This document shows, one piece after another, positions 45,691 through 55,937 of a stretch of 64,000 bases of DNA. A model generated the notes under the pieces. It saw only the letters and a list, made by a program, of their open reading frames with translations, made no database searches and was not told where the DNA came from. Within the stretch, counting starts at the first letter, position 1. Every line of letters starts with the position of its first letter. Source of the DNA: Sphingomonas elodea ATCC 31461 (lineage in GTDB: Bacteria > Pseudomonadota > Alphaproteobacteria > Sphingomonadales > Sphingomonadaceae); the NCBI RefSeq assembly GCF_000226955.1, contig NZ_AGFU01000014.1:1-64000 (forward strand), in the 5' to 3' direction. The position numbers were made by a program, and so were the translations under genes.

Positions 45691-47478
45691 TCAGGCCTTG
45701 TCGGGTTTAGCGGTGGCGTTCAGGCGCGATCGGGTCAGGCGCGGCTCGCGTTGCAGGCCGGCGGCATCCTTGATCGTGCGCCGCATCTCGTCGCGCTTTT
45801 CGTGGATGGATGCAATCACCGGGCCCACGGCGAGGCCGAGATCGACGAGCAGCGACTCCGAAAGCTGCAGCGAACTTTCCATCGCTTCCGGCACCGCTTC
45901 GGTCGCGCCCGCTTTGTAGAGCTCGGCCGCATGGGTCGCATCCCGGGCGCGGGCGATGATCGGCAGGCTCGGCACCCAGCCGCGCACCCGCTTGGTGAGG
46001 CGGACGGTGAGCACCGGATCGTCCATCGTCAGCACCAGCGCCTGTGCCCGTCCGAGCTGGAGCTGGTCTACGAGTTCGTTCCGCGTGACGTCGCCGAAAA
46101 GCACGTGAAAGCCCGCTCGGCGCCCACGAACGACATTGTCGATGTCCGCATCCACCGCGACATAGGGCTTGTCGTGCCGGCGCAGCATCTCCGCCACCGT
46201 GCGACCGACCCGGCCGAAGCCGATGACGACGGTGCCGCCGTCGATCTGGGCAAGATCCTCCTCGGCGATTTCGGCGCCGTTCTTGCCCTCGATACGCCGC
46301 GCGGCACCGCGCCCGGCCTTGGCGAGCAGCGGCGTCGCGGTGAGGCCGATCGCGGTCACCGCGGTCCAGAAGGCTGTGGTCGCAGGGGCGATGAGGCCCG
46401 CGGCGCCGGCGACTCCGAGCACGATCAGCGTCGTTTCGGACGGGCTTGCCATCAGCACGCCGGTTTCCGCCGCCGTGCCCATCCGCGCGCCCGAGAAGCG
46501 GAGAAGGGCTGTGGTGACGGCAACCTTCACCGCCATCACCAGCAGGCTCGCGCCCAGCAGCGCCGCCCAGTTGGACCAGACGAAGCCGAGATCGAGGCGC
46601 ATGCCGACGGTGAGCAGGAATACGCCGAGGGCGAGGCCCTTGAAGGGCGCGGTGATCGCCTCGACCTCGCCGTGATATTCTGTCTCGGCGATCAGCAGGC
46701 CGGCGATCAGGGCGCCGACGATCGGCGACAGGCCCGCCGCGGTGGTCGCAAGGCTGGCGACGATCACCACCAGCAGGCTGGCGGCGAGAAACAGCTCCGG
46801 GCTCTTGGTCCGCGCGGCTTGGGCGAACATGCGCGGCAGCACGATGCGGCCGCCGAGGAACAGCGCGAATACCGTGGCGATGCCGATCCCCAGGGTCATC
46901 AGCAGCCGGGTCCAGCCCGCGCCGTCCGGCGTGGGGGCCATCGCGCCGAGTCCGAAGATGATCGGCACCAGTGCCAGATCCTCGAACAGCAGCATCGCGA
47001 AGGCGGCGCGGCCCACCGGGCTGGTGGTGCCGGCGATCGGGATCACCAGCGCCGTGGACGAAAGGGCAAGCGCCAGGCCCAGCCCGATCGCTCCGCCGGT
47101 GCTCAGCCCGGTGAGGTAGAGCAGCGCCGCGAGTATCAGTCCCGAGCCGAACAGCTCCGCCGCGCCGGTGCCGAACACCAGGGATCGCATCGCCCAAAGC
47201 CGCTTGAACGAAAGTTCGAGCCCGATCGAGAACAGCAGCAGGATGATGCCGAACTCGGCGAACGGCTCGATCGCGTGGACGTCGGAAATCGTGAGGTAAT
47301 AGAGCCACGGCGCCTGGCCGACCAGGCTGCCGAGCCCGAACGGACCTACCAGCGCGCCGACCAGGATGAACCCGATCACCGGGCTGATGCGGAAGCGCGC
47401 AAAGGCGGGGATGACGAGCCCCGCCGCGCCGAGGATCACCAGCGTGTCGCTGAAGCCGTGGTTGGAAAGGTTCAGCAT
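45691..47478 (-). CDS. CPA2-family cation:proton antiporter with RCK (TrkA-N) domain
   Basis: 595 aa. About 12 helices (residues 8-385) of the Kef/RosB type, with a helix-5/6 region SSTALVIPIAGTTSPVGRAAF. A cytosolic Rossmann domain starts at GGTVVIGFGRVGRTVAEML and continues past RAQALVLTMDDPVLT. Likely K+/H+ or Na+/H+ exchange gated by nucleotide or glutathione, as in KefB/KefC. A terminator for icd precedes it, so it has its own promoter. Confidence 0.93.
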   Translation of the reverse strand: MLNLSNHGFSDTLVILGAAGLVIPAFARFRISPVIGFILVGALVGPFGLGSLVGQAPWLYYLTISDVHAIEPFAEFGIILLLFSIGLELSFKRLWAMRSLVFGTGAAELFGSGLILAALLYLTGLSTGGAIGLGLALALSSTALVIPIAGTTSPVGRAAFAMLLFEDLALVPIIFGLGAMAPTPDGAGWTRLLMTLGIGIATVFALFLGGRIVLPRMFAQAARTKSPELFLAASLLVVIVASLATTAAGLSPIVGALIAGLLIAETEYHGEVEAITAPFKGLALGVFLLTVGMRLDLGFVWSNWAALLGASLLVMAVKVAVTTALLRFSGARMGTAAETGVLMASPSETTLIVLGVAGAAGLIAPATTAFWTAVTAIGLTATPLLAKAGRGAARRIEGKNGAEIAEEDLAQIDGGTVVIGFGRVGRTVAEMLRRHDKPYVAVDADIDNVVRGRRAGFHVLFGDVTRNELVDQLQLGRAQALVLTMDDPVLTVRLTKRVRGWVPSLPIIARARDATHAAELYKAGATEAVPEAMESSLQLSESLLVDLGLAVGPVIASIHEKRDEMRRTIKDAAGLQREPRLTRSRLNATAKPDKA

Positions 47479-47605
47479 GGGGCACCCGTGGCGATGATGG
47501 GTGCGGGGCGGGGCAGGGAGGAACAGAAAGGCCGATGGCCGGTGGCGGGTTTAGCTCGCTCGGTCATGCCCCTAGCGACCATGCGACAGCCGCCATTGCA
47601 AGTAG

Positions 47606-47630
47606 AAAAGCCCGCCAGTGGCGGGCTTTT
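47606..47630. terminator. rho-independent terminator of icd
   Basis: Perfect 10-bp-plus stem AAAAGCCCGCC / GGCGGGCTTTT with an AGT loop. On the minus strand it ends the icd transcript 26 bases after its stop; the A and T flanks make it bidirectional in form. Confidence 0.9.
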
Positions 47631-47656
47631 CCGTAGGTTTCCGGAGGGAAGGTGGC

Positions 47657-48877
47657 TTACTGCCAGCTGCCCATCGCGGTCTCAAGGTTGACGCGGATCG
47701 CCTCGAAGAACTGCTCGGTGGTCATCCAGGCCTGGTCCGGGCCGATCAGCAGCGCGAGGTCCTTGGTCATCTTGCCGCTTTCGACGGTTTCGATGCAGAC
47801 CTTCTCCAGCGTCTCGGCGAAGCGGGTCACCTCGGGGGTGCCGTCGAACTTGCCGCGATACTTGAGGCCGCCGGTCCAGGCGAAGATCGACGCGATCGGG
47901 TTGGTCGAGGTCGCCTTGCCCTGCTGGTGCTGGCGATAGTGGCGGGTGACGGTGCCGTGCGCCGCTTCCGCCTCGATCGTCTTGCCGTCCGGGGTCATCA
48001 GCACCGAGGTCATCAGGCCCAGCGAGCCGAAGCCCTGCGCGACCTGGTCCGACTGGACGTCGCCGTCATAGTTCTTGCAGGCCCAGACGAACTCGCCGTG
48101 CCACTTGAGCGCCGATGCGACCATGTCGTCGATCAGGCGATGCTCGTAGACGATGCCGGCGCTCTGGAACTGGTCCTTGAACTCGGTCTCGAACACCTCG
48201 GCGAAGATGTCCTTGAAGCGGCCGTCATAGGCCTTGAGGATCGTGTTCTTGGTCGACAGGTACAGCGGCCAGCCGCGGCCGAGCGCATAGTTCATCGAGG
48301 CGCGCGCGAAATCGCGGATCGATTCGTCGAGATTGTACATGCCCATCGCGACGCCGGCCTGCGGGAAATCGAACACCTCGTGCTCGATCGTCTCGCCATT
48401 CTCGCCTTCCCACTTCATGGTCAGCTTGCCCTTGCCGGGCACCTTGAAGTCGGTCGCCTTGTACTGGTCGCCGAAAGCGTGACGGCCGACGACGATCGGC
48501 TTGGTCCAGCCCGGGATCAGGCGCGGCACGTTCGAAATCACGATCGGCTCGCGGAAGATCACGCCGCCCAGGATGTTGCGGATCGTGCCGTTGGGCGACT
48601 TCCACATCTTCTTGAGGCTGAATTCCTCGACGCGCTGCTCGTCCGGGGTGATCGTCGCGCACTTCACGCCGACGCCGTACTGCTTGATCGCATTGGCCGA
48701 ATCGATGGTGATCTGGTCGTTGGTCTCGTCGCGCTTCTGCACCGAGAGATCGTAGTACTTCAGATCGATGTCGAGGTACGGAAGGATCAGGCGCTCGCGG
48801 ATCCATTCCCAGATGATCCGCGTCATTTCGTCGCCGTCGATCTCCACGACGGGCGTTGCAACCTTGATCTTCGCCAT
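47657..48877 (-). CDS. icd: NADP-dependent isocitrate dehydrogenase (eukaryotic-like)
   Basis: TCA-cycle enzyme making 2-oxoglutarate and NADPH. 406 aa starting [20 protein letters not shown], in the dimeric, mitochondrial-like class. Seen: [14 protein letters not shown], the [10 protein letters not shown] motif and FAWTGGL. The Ser-Asn-Pro-type regulatory site of the E. coli enzyme is absent in this class, so control by a kinase is not expected. Confidence 0.97.
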   Translation of the reverse strand: MAKIKVATPVVEIDGDEMTRIIWEWIRERLILPYLDIDLKYYDLSVQKRDETNDQITIDSANAIKQYGVGVKCATITPDEQRVEEFSLKKMWKSPNGTIRNILGGVIFREPIVISNVPRLIPGWTKPIVVGRHAFGDQYKATDFKVPGKGKLTMKWEGENGETIEHEVFDFPQAGVAMGMYNLDESIRDFARASMNYALGRGWPLYLSTKNTILKAYDGRFKDIFAEVFETEFKDQFQSAGIVYEHRLIDDMVASALKWHGEFVWACKNYDGDVQSDQVAQGFGSLGLMTSVLMTPDGKTIEAEAAHGTVTRHYRQHQQGKATSTNPIASIFAWTGGLKYRGKFDGTPEVTRFAETLEKVCIETVESGKMTKDLALLIGPDQAWMTTEQFFEAIRVNLETAMGSWQ

Positions 48878-48976
48878 ATGCTCGCTTTCCTGAGACAGGT
48901 GGTTTTCCCGGCAGCGTCTAGGGGCAAGCACAGGGGGGATCAAGCCGCTGTCGCCGCATTCGCGCTGCCGGCGGGT

Positions 48977-50221
48977 TCAGGCCCGGGCGCGTTCGATCGC
49001 CTCGAGCGACTGGCCTTCGTTGCGGGGGGCCCAGATCAGCCCGATCACGCCCGAGGCGACGAGGAAGCCGGTGAGGAACCAGGCAAGCGTGGTGAAGTCG
49101 TGCGCCGCAAGGCTCGGCACCGCCAGGCTCCAGATCCCGAGGCCGATGCGCACGATCGCGAAGGTCAGCCCTTGCGCGGTCGATCGGATCGCGGTGGGGA
49201 AGAGTTCCGCCGACCAGAGCTGGAAGAAGCTTTGCGCGCCGAAGCCGCCGGCGACGCCCATGATCACGATGTGGAGGATCACGATCTCCAGCCGGAAACC
49301 GAAGATCGCGAGCAGCGCCATGCCGAGCACGTGCAGCCCGGCGGAGATGCCGAACAGCAGCCGCTGGTTCACCCGGTCCGACAGCGTCATGAAGATGGTG
49401 AGGATCGAGACCATGCCGATCAGGAAATAGCTCGCCGGCAGCATCGTCGCGGTCCATTCGGGCAGATGGTTTTGCGCGATCAGATAGGGCGTGAAGAAGC
49501 CGTTATAGCCCGCCCACAGGTTCCACAGCCCGTACATGCCGGCAAGGAAAGCGATCGCGCCGAGATAGCGCGGCGCGAACAGCGCGCGCCAGTCGATACC
49601 CGCGGCACCGGCCCGCCGCGCGGCCTGCACTTCTTCCCAGCGCGCCGACTCCTGCATGCGCGAGCGCAGGAAGGTGAGCGCGACGGCGAGGATCGCGAGA
49701 TGCGCGAACAGCCAGCGGATGCCGGTGATGCCGAAGGGACGCAGCAGGTACGCCGCGACCAGCACCGCGACCGGCCCCAGATACCAGAGCAATTGCGCCA
49801 CGCCCGAATGCGCCCCGCGCTTGCTGTCCGGCGCCTGCTCGGCGATCAGCGACCAGGAGGCGGGAATGTCGGCGCCCACCGCCAGGCCGACCAGCACGAA
49901 GCCGAGCACGATCATCCACGGCGCGCTGGCGAACACCAGCCAGAGCATGCCGAAGGCGTAGAACAGCATGTCATATTGGTAGATCTTCTTGCGCCCGAAC
50001 CGGTCGCACAGCACGCCGCCGAGCAGCGCGCCGACCCCGGCCGAAATCGCATTGGCGCTGAACGCGCCGATCAGGCCGATGAACTCGTCCGAAAGCCCGA
50101 ACTGCGCCTTCCACAGCGCCAGCGCCACCGATCCCGAGACGATCGAGCCCGCATCGATGTAATTTGCCAGCCCCGCCAGGATCGAATTGCGCCAGGATCC
50201 CTGGCCGCCATGTGCCGACAT
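48977..50221 (-). CDS. MFS transporter (sugar/metabolite:H+ symporter type)
   Basis: 414 aa with 12 predicted helices. MFS signature loops are GGVLCDRFGRKK (helix 2-3) and SLIAEQAPDSKRGAHSG. N-terminal start MSAHGGQGSWRNS with GAGAGGA ahead; a start at 50281 would overlap the upstream gene. Directly downstream of the alpha-L-rhamnosidase gene, so it may import rhamnose or a rhamnoside product (inference from position). Confidence 0.88.
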   Translation of the reverse strand: MSAHGGQGSWRNSILAGLANYIDAGSIVSGSVALALWKAQFGLSDEFIGLIGAFSANAISAGVGALLGGVLCDRFGRKKIYQYDMLFYAFGMLWLVFASAPWMIVLGFVLVGLAVGADIPASWSLIAEQAPDSKRGAHSGVAQLLWYLGPVAVLVAAYLLRPFGITGIRWLFAHLAILAVALTFLRSRMQESARWEEVQAARRAGAAGIDWRALFAPRYLGAIAFLAGMYGLWNLWAGYNGFFTPYLIAQNHLPEWTATMLPASYFLIGMVSILTIFMTLSDRVNQRLLFGISAGLHVLGMALLAIFGFRLEIVILHIVIMGVAGGFGAQSFFQLWSAELFPTAIRSTAQGLTFAIVRIGLGIWSLAVPSLAAHDFTTLAWFLTGFLVASGVIGLIWAPRNEGQSLEAIERARA

Positions 50222-50255
50222 CGCTTTCCTCTCGTTGGTTCTGTTTTGTCCATCG

Positions 50256-52895
50256 TTACGCGGGCTTGCTGCCATGCGCAAAATCGATGCGGTGCCGTCC
50301 CGGCCGAAGATCGCGGCAGGAAAGGCGGTCCCCTTCGATCGCCAGTCGCTGCGTGCCGTCGGGCCCCGTTCGCCGGGCGGACACGAGCCCCGCGACCGGC
50401 ACCGCGACGCCTAGATCGGCGCGGCTATTGGGCGGAAGCTGCAGCGTCAGGCTCGGCGGAGCGTCGGCCCGCCAGGCGACCTCTACCGGCCCGCGGATGG
50501 TCGGGATGCGCGCCTCGAACCGGCGGAGCGTGCCTGGCTGCGGGGCGATGTGCAGCCGACGGGCGCCGGGTTCGGTGATCGTCACCCCGGCGATGCGGCT
50601 GGCGATGAGGTTGACGGGCGCCGTCCCCCAGGCGTGGCTGAAGGTGGTGTTGGGCTTGAGCATGGGGTTCCAGGCTTCCATCACGATCGTCGCATCCCAG
50701 CCGTCGAGCATGGTGAGCCAGCTCTGCGCGCTGCGCGCGGTCATCAGCGCCAGTGCCGCATCCGGCTCGCCGCCGCGATACAGCGCCTCGAGCAGGAACT
50801 GTGCGCCATAGACGCTCATCCGCATGTCCTGCCGGGCGAGCAGCGCGGCGCCGGCGCGGGCGGTATCCTCGGACGCCACGCCCAGCGCGATGGCGAAGGC
50901 GGTGGCATGCTGCGAACAATGCTCGGTGTCGAGGCCGTCGCGGTAGAGTCCAGCCGGCGTACGTAGCCGTTCGTTGATCGCCGTGCGCATCCGCGACGCC
51001 CGCCCCGCCAGGTCGCGGGCGTCCGCCGCCCGGCCGATCGCGCCGCCGATCGCGGCCAGCGCATCGAGCGCCGCGACCTGCCAGGCGTTGACCACGGTGT
51101 TGACCGGGCGGAACACGAATCCGTCGCGATTGGCGACCGGCCAGTCGACGAGGTCGCCCCACGGCTTGCTCGACTGGCCGGGATCCTTCTCGACCAGCCC
51201 CTCGGCGTTGATCCGGTCGAGCAACTGCGCCGCCACCATCGCATCGAAGCGGGCGCGCAGCAGCCGGTCGTCGCCGGTCGCGAGATAGTCGCGCCAGGCG
51301 AGGATCGGCGGCATCAGCCGGTATTCGGTGGGCCAGGTCGGGCGGTCGATCAGCCAGTCGATCGACTGGCGCGCGAGCGCATAGGAACGCTGCACCGCCA
51401 TTTCCGAAAGCTGGTTGACCACCGCATCGCCCTCATAGGGGCCGCGTTCGCGGGTGGGCGTATCCTGGTAGAGGTCGAGCCGCGTGGCGCGGATCGAATA
51501 GGTGCAGAAATCATGCACCCGGTTCAGGTCCGCATCCGAACTGGCGAAGTGCGCGTCCTCCGCGTTCCACGGCTGCCCCAGCCGGAGCGCGGTCACCTGC
51601 AGGTCGAGATGCGGCGGGCTCTCGATCTCGACCCAGCGAAAGGCGCGGTAGCCCCAATGGTCGAGCGTCTGGGCCCCCGCGCGCAGCGTCCAGCGTTCGC
51701 GATAGGTCTGGCCGCAGCGGAGCTGGTCGCGGACGCTGCCGTCCGGGTTGCGCTCCTCGCCAAGGCTGATGCGGAGCTGTTCGCCGCCCTTCGCCCGGGT
51801 GGCGAGCGACAGGCCGCCGACCAGCTCGCGGCCGAAGTCGATCCGCCAGAGACCGCCGTCGCGTGTGACGCTCGCCGGTTTCTCGGGGGTGACGACCAGC
51901 GAACCGACCCGTTCGGCCACCAGCGGCGGCAGCGGCTGGCGGAGAAGGGCAGGCGCCCATCCGCTATCGTCATAGCCGGCATCGCACCAGCCGACCGGCT
52001 CCTGGCGCGCATCGATCGCTTCGAGCGGGGCGACATAATAGCCGCCGCCGGTGGTGCCGACGGACGGGCGCCAGGCGCCGCCGTCGCGCGCCTTCCAGTC
52101 CGGCCCGGTCGCGATCACCCGGCGGCTGCCATCGGCGTGGAGCAGCACCAGCTCGGCCTGGAAGGCGTGCGCCTCGGTGGTGAAGCAGAGCGCGGCGATG
52201 GCGTTCGGCCCGGCGCGCAATGCGTCCGTTACGTCCAGGCCGACATAATGGGCGTGGCGTCCCGGCTGCGACGACCGCGACGGGCCGACTCCGACCAGTC
52301 CCCCGTTCATCCAGGCCCGGAACACATATTGCCGGATCGGCTCGGGCGATAGCGCGGTGATCCGGAGCCAGGCGAGCACCGGACGCTGCTCCAGCACGAA
52401 GCCTTGGCGAAGCAGCGCCCAGTCGGCGGGCGTATCCGGCGCATCGGCGCGGGGCGCCCAGATCGGTTGGGCCTGCCAGCGCGGCGGGGCTGCGAGCAAC
52501 AATTGCGGCGCCGACCAGGCCGAGCGGCGGCCGCGCTGGTCCTCGATCTGCACGCGCCAGAGGCAGGTCTCATCTGGTCCCAACAACGCCCGCGCTGCTG
52601 CGGGAAGTTCGATGCCGGTGCTGCGATCGCCCGCCACCCAGCCGCCGTCCCACAGCATCCGCGCGCCCCCGGCGACGCGCAGTAGCTGGAGCCGATAGCC
52701 GCGCTGCATGCCCGCGGGCACGGTCCAGGCGAGCCGTGCGGCGCCGTCTAGCACCACCGGCCCGTCGAGCAGGTTGCACAGCAGCCCCCCCGGCGCACCG
52801 GCCCTGGGCGCGGCCGCCCAGCTTGGCGGGGCGAGCCCCGCCAGTGCGGCGGCGGTGCCCTGGCCGAGCAGGTGGCGGCGCGTGACGTGCGGCAT
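50256..52895 (-). CDS. alpha-L-rhamnosidase, GH78, Tat-exported
   Basis: 879 aa. Twin-arginine signal RRHLLGQGTAAALAGLA (Arg6-Arg7). N-terminal fibronectin-like domain and two beta-sandwich carbohydrate modules precede the (alpha/alpha)6 barrel. The GH78 signature DTPTRERGPYEGDA (D-x-P-x-R-x-x-R-x-x-x-G-D-A) is present, followed by SHAWGTAP and a C-terminal sandwich. Removes terminal rhamnose from plant glycosides or polysaccharides in the periplasm. Between the TonB receptor and the MFS gene on the same strand. Confidence 0.92.
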   Translation of the reverse strand: MPHVTRRHLLGQGTAAALAGLAPPSWAAAPRAGAPGGLLCNLLDGPVVLDGAARLAWTVPAGMQRGYRLQLLRVAGGARMLWDGGWVAGDRSTGIELPAAARALLGPDETCLWRVQIEDQRGRRSAWSAPQLLLAAPPRWQAQPIWAPRADAPDTPADWALLRQGFVLEQRPVLAWLRITALSPEPIRQYVFRAWMNGGLVGVGPSRSSQPGRHAHYVGLDVTDALRAGPNAIAALCFTTEAHAFQAELVLLHADGSRRVIATGPDWKARDGGAWRPSVGTTGGGYYVAPLEAIDARQEPVGWCDAGYDDSGWAPALLRQPLPPLVAERVGSLVVTPEKPASVTRDGGLWRIDFGRELVGGLSLATRAKGGEQLRISLGEERNPDGSVRDQLRCGQTYRERWTLRAGAQTLDHWGYRAFRWVEIESPPHLDLQVTALRLGQPWNAEDAHFASSDADLNRVHDFCTYSIRATRLDLYQDTPTRERGPYEGDAVVNQLSEMAVQRSYALARQSIDWLIDRPTWPTEYRLMPPILAWRDYLATGDDRLLRARFDAMVAAQLLDRINAEGLVEKDPGQSSKPWGDLVDWPVANRDGFVFRPVNTVVNAWQVAALDALAAIGGAIGRAADARDLAGRASRMRTAINERLRTPAGLYRDGLDTEHCSQHATAFAIALGVASEDTARAGAALLARQDMRMSVYGAQFLLEALYRGGEPDAALALMTARSAQSWLTMLDGWDATIVMEAWNPMLKPNTTFSHAWGTAPVNLIASRIAGVTITEPGARRLHIAPQPGTLRRFEARIPTIRGPVEVAWRADAPPSLTLQLPPNSRADLGVAVPVAGLVSARRTGPDGTQRLAIEGDRLSCRDLRPGRHRIDFAHGSKPA

Positions 52896-52915
52896 CGGCT
52901 CCTTTCCCGTGGCCC

Positions 52916-55849
52916 TCAGAAGGTGCCGTGCAGGCTCAGCGTGAAGGTGCGGCCGTCATAATCCGCCTGGCGCGGAATGTCCGGCGTCACCTGATACTGG
53001 ATCCGCTTGGCGTTGGTGAGGTTGTAGAGGTCGAGCGAGATCGAATAGCGATCGGTGAAGTTGAACGAGGTCGATGCATCGAGCTGCCCGCGCGCGGCCA
53101 CCAGGCTCTGCCCGCCGGTGAAGGTCGATCCGCCGGTCAGCACATATTCGTCGCGCCAGCTATAGGTTGCACGGACGCCGAACTTCTTCGTCTCGTAATA
53201 GCCGATCAGGTTGATGTTGTTCTTCGAGACGCCGGGCAGCACCGCGGCGCTGCCGTCCGGATTCTTGCCCGAGATGTCGGTGTAGGAATAGTTGAACTGG
53301 CCGCCGAGGTTCTTCAGCATACCGGGCAGGAAGTCGAAATTCTGCTGTACGCTGAATTCCAGGCCCTTCACCGTGATCGGATTCGGCTGGTTGTAGTTGC
53401 CCGTCGCGGTGACGATCGCCGGCTGGCCGTTGACCAGCACGCTGCTGAAGCAGGTGGTGCCGATCAGCGAGAGCTGGCCCAGCCCGAAGGCCGAGGCATC
53501 GGCCGGACAGAGCTTGTCGAGCCGGCTTTCCGGCCCGATCAGGTTGGTGATGCGCTTGCGATACAGCGCCAGCGCGATCGCGCTGCCGGGGCGGTTGTAC
53601 CATTCGATCGACAGATCCTGCGCGGTCGCCGAATAGGGCTTCAGGTCGAACCCGCCATAGGCGATCGCATAGCCGCTGGAATTGGCGCTGACCGTCGTGG
53701 CGGGCGTCAGGTTGCGCGGCTGCGGGCGGACGAACGCCTCGTAATAGGCGCCGCGCAGCACCAACCTATTGGTCAGGTCGGCAACCACGATCACCGAGGG
53801 CAGGGCATTGTGATAGGTCTGCCGGAACTGCTGCGGCACATAGGTGATCGCACCGCCCGGGCCGACCTGCCGGTTCTGCGTGTCGATCCGCTGGCGGGTC
53901 TCCTCATAGTGAAGCCCTGCATTGCCATGGACGGGCACGCTGCCCAGGGTGAAGCCGAACTTCACCTGGCCATAGACCGACCAGATGTCGTTCCGCACGG
54001 TGAAATTGTACAGCGCATAGGATGCGTTGGTGGGATCGTTGATCCAGCCGGTCGGCGTGATGACATCGCCGGGGGCGGCGGTAACCGGCTGCAGCGCCGC
54101 CACCGCTCGGTCGAAGTTCACCTGCGGCCAGTTGGTAAGCACGCCGGGCACCGATCCGCCGAAGAAGGAGCCCGCATAGGGGTTGTCACCCAGGAAGCTC
54201 GCATCGATGTTCTGGGTGCGGACACCCTTTGCGCTGGTGCGATAGCCGCGCGAGATGAAGCGGTCTTCCTCATAGCGTCCGCCGGCATTGATCGACTTGA
54301 GGAAGGGCAGGTCCAGCGTACGCTCCACGTCGAACTGTCCGGCCCCCACCTTGTTCAGGCCATAACCGGAGGACCCGGCAACGACCAGCTGGTCGCCATT
54401 GGCGGCGATCTGGGTCGGCTGGTTGCCCGGACTCCACGACCAGGGGCCTGAAGGCACGACCAGCGCGGGGGTGCGGTCGACCGTCAGCCGGTAGCCGCCG
54501 ATGTTCGATCCGCCGGAGGCGAAGCTGCCGTTGATGCCGTTGCCGGCGGCGGTGGGCAGGTTGCGGACGTCGATCTGAGTCTGCAGCGCGTTGTTCTCGC
54601 CGCGCGATTTCACGACCGTCCCGGTCAGGTGCCAATCATCGCTCTGCCAGTCGGCGGTGCCGATCACGTTCCATGCCTGCTGCAGCATCGGCTCGGAGCG
54701 GATCGAGTCGTTCAGCTGGGCAGTGCTGTAGCTGTAGGTCTGGACATAGGCATTGCCGTCGACCAGCGCCCTCGGTGCATCGGTTGGCGCGATGACCGAA
54801 CGCGCGCCGCGCAAGTCGACCTCGATCAGGTTGGTGAGGTTCTTGGACAGGTTGCGCCGGGTGTAGAAGCCGCCCAACGACAGGTGCAGCCGCTCGTCCG
54901 GGCGCCACTCGGCGCCGCCCGCCGCTGTCCACAGCGTGCCTTCGTTATACTTGACCGCCTGGCGCTGATCGGATGCGAAGCGCACGCCCGTGGTCCCCTT
55001 GGTGCCGGTGCCGCCGGCCGCGCACACCTTGCCGGAGGGGCAGCTGCCATTCGCCGCGAAGGGCGAGTAATACTCGGCATATTGCGCAAAATTCGGGGTC
55101 GTGGCCGCATTCAGCGGCGAATAGGCGTTGAGATAGATGGAGTCGCGGCGGAACTTCTCCTTCTTGAACGCGACCACACCGAACAGCGCGAAATCATCCG
55201 ACAGATGCTTGTTGTAGCCGAGCGTGAACGCCGGCGAGCCATAATGGCCGAGCGTGTTGTACTCGCCCGCGACCTTGGCGAAGCCGCCGTCGGTGCGCGA
55301 CAGGGCCGGGGCGATGCGCAGGTCGACGATGCCGGAAAGGCCGCCCGCCTGGTCGCCCGCGGCCGGGGTCTTGATGATGGTGATCGCGGAGAAGACGTCG
55401 GCGTTGAACGCGCCCAGCGGCGTGGAGCCGTCGAGTAGCGGATCGGCATAGGCCTGGCCGTTGATGGTGTAGCGCACATAGGTGCCGGGCAGGCCGCGCA
55501 GGTTGATGGTCGCGTCGCGCGATGCTGCCTCGCGGTTGATCTGCACGCCGGGTACGCGCTGCAGCGCCTCACCGACGTTCAGGTCCGGAAAGCGGCCCAG
55601 GCTGTCGGCGGAAATGCTGTCGGTGACCCCGTCGGCCTGCCGTTTCATCTTGAGCGCGTCGGCATAGGATTTCCGGAAGCCGGTGACGACGATCTCTTCG
55701 GCGGCCGCAGGGGAGTCCGCCTCCGCTCCGTCCTGTTGCGTGGCAGAGGCTGTCTGTGCATGCGCGTGTTGCTGCGTGCCCAGCAGCAACGCCAGCGCGA
55801 GCGCGAAGCTCGATACGCCACCGGACACAACTCGACCGTCGTTCAGCAT
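52916..55849 (-). CDS. TonB-dependent receptor (Xanthomonas/Caulobacter type)
   Basis: 977 aa from MLNDGRVVSGGVSSFALALA. Signal peptide cleaved near QTAS (about residue 35), TonB box EEIVVTG, plug domain with NVGEALQRVPGVQINREA and RGLPGTYVRYTINGQ, and a 22-strand barrel ending LHGTF with the terminal Phe. Imports large ligands, here probably rhamnose-containing glycans given the following GH78 gene. Start 55849 preferred to 55939 because the putative -10 overlaps the latter and GGGAGG precedes the former. Confidence 0.93.
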   Translation of the reverse strand: MLNDGRVVSGGVSSFALALALLLGTQQHAHAQTASATQQDGAEADSPAAAEEIVVTGFRKSYADALKMKRQADGVTDSISADSLGRFPDLNVGEALQRVPGVQINREAASRDATINLRGLPGTYVRYTINGQAYADPLLDGSTPLGAFNADVFSAITIIKTPAAGDQAGGLSGIVDLRIAPALSRTDGGFAKVAGEYNTLGHYGSPAFTLGYNKHLSDDFALFGVVAFKKEKFRRDSIYLNAYSPLNAATTPNFAQYAEYYSPFAANGSCPSGKVCAAGGTGTKGTTGVRFASDQRQAVKYNEGTLWTAAGGAEWRPDERLHLSLGGFYTRRNLSKNLTNLIEVDLRGARSVIAPTDAPRALVDGNAYVQTYSYSTAQLNDSIRSEPMLQQAWNVIGTADWQSDDWHLTGTVVKSRGENNALQTQIDVRNLPTAAGNGINGSFASGGSNIGGYRLTVDRTPALVVPSGPWSWSPGNQPTQIAANGDQLVVAGSSGYGLNKVGAGQFDVERTLDLPFLKSINAGGRYEEDRFISRGYRTSAKGVRTQNIDASFLGDNPYAGSFFGGSVPGVLTNWPQVNFDRAVAALQPVTAAPGDVITPTGWINDPTNASYALYNFTVRNDIWSVYGQVKFGFTLGSVPVHGNAGLHYEETRQRIDTQNRQVGPGGAITYVPQQFRQTYHNALPSVIVVADLTNRLVLRGAYYEAFVRPQPRNLTPATTVSANSSGYAIAYGGFDLKPYSATAQDLSIEWYNRPGSAIALALYRKRITNLIGPESRLDKLCPADASAFGLGQLSLIGTTCFSSVLVNGQPAIVTATGNYNQPNPITVKGLEFSVQQNFDFLPGMLKNLGGQFNYSYTDISGKNPDGSAAVLPGVSKNNINLIGYYETKKFGVRATYSWRDEYVLTGGSTFTGGQSLVAARGQLDASTSFNFTDRYSISLDLYNLTNAKRIQYQVTPDIPRQADYDGRTFTLSLHGTF

Positions 55850-55937
55850 ACCCCAGATCCTCCCCTCGGCGCGCCTTGAGGCGTCGACCTTGTCCGGCTT
55901 CGTGGCGCTGAACTGGTCAGGCCAAACCGTATGGCTC

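Noticed and set aside
45157-47691. Plus-strand frame of 844 codons opposite the CPA2 gene
   Set aside because: Antisense to a clear antiporter with membrane helices; the translation is charged low-complexity.
47618-50578. Plus-strand frame of 986 codons opposite icd and the MFS gene
   Set aside because: Shadow of two well-defined minus-strand genes; no domain.
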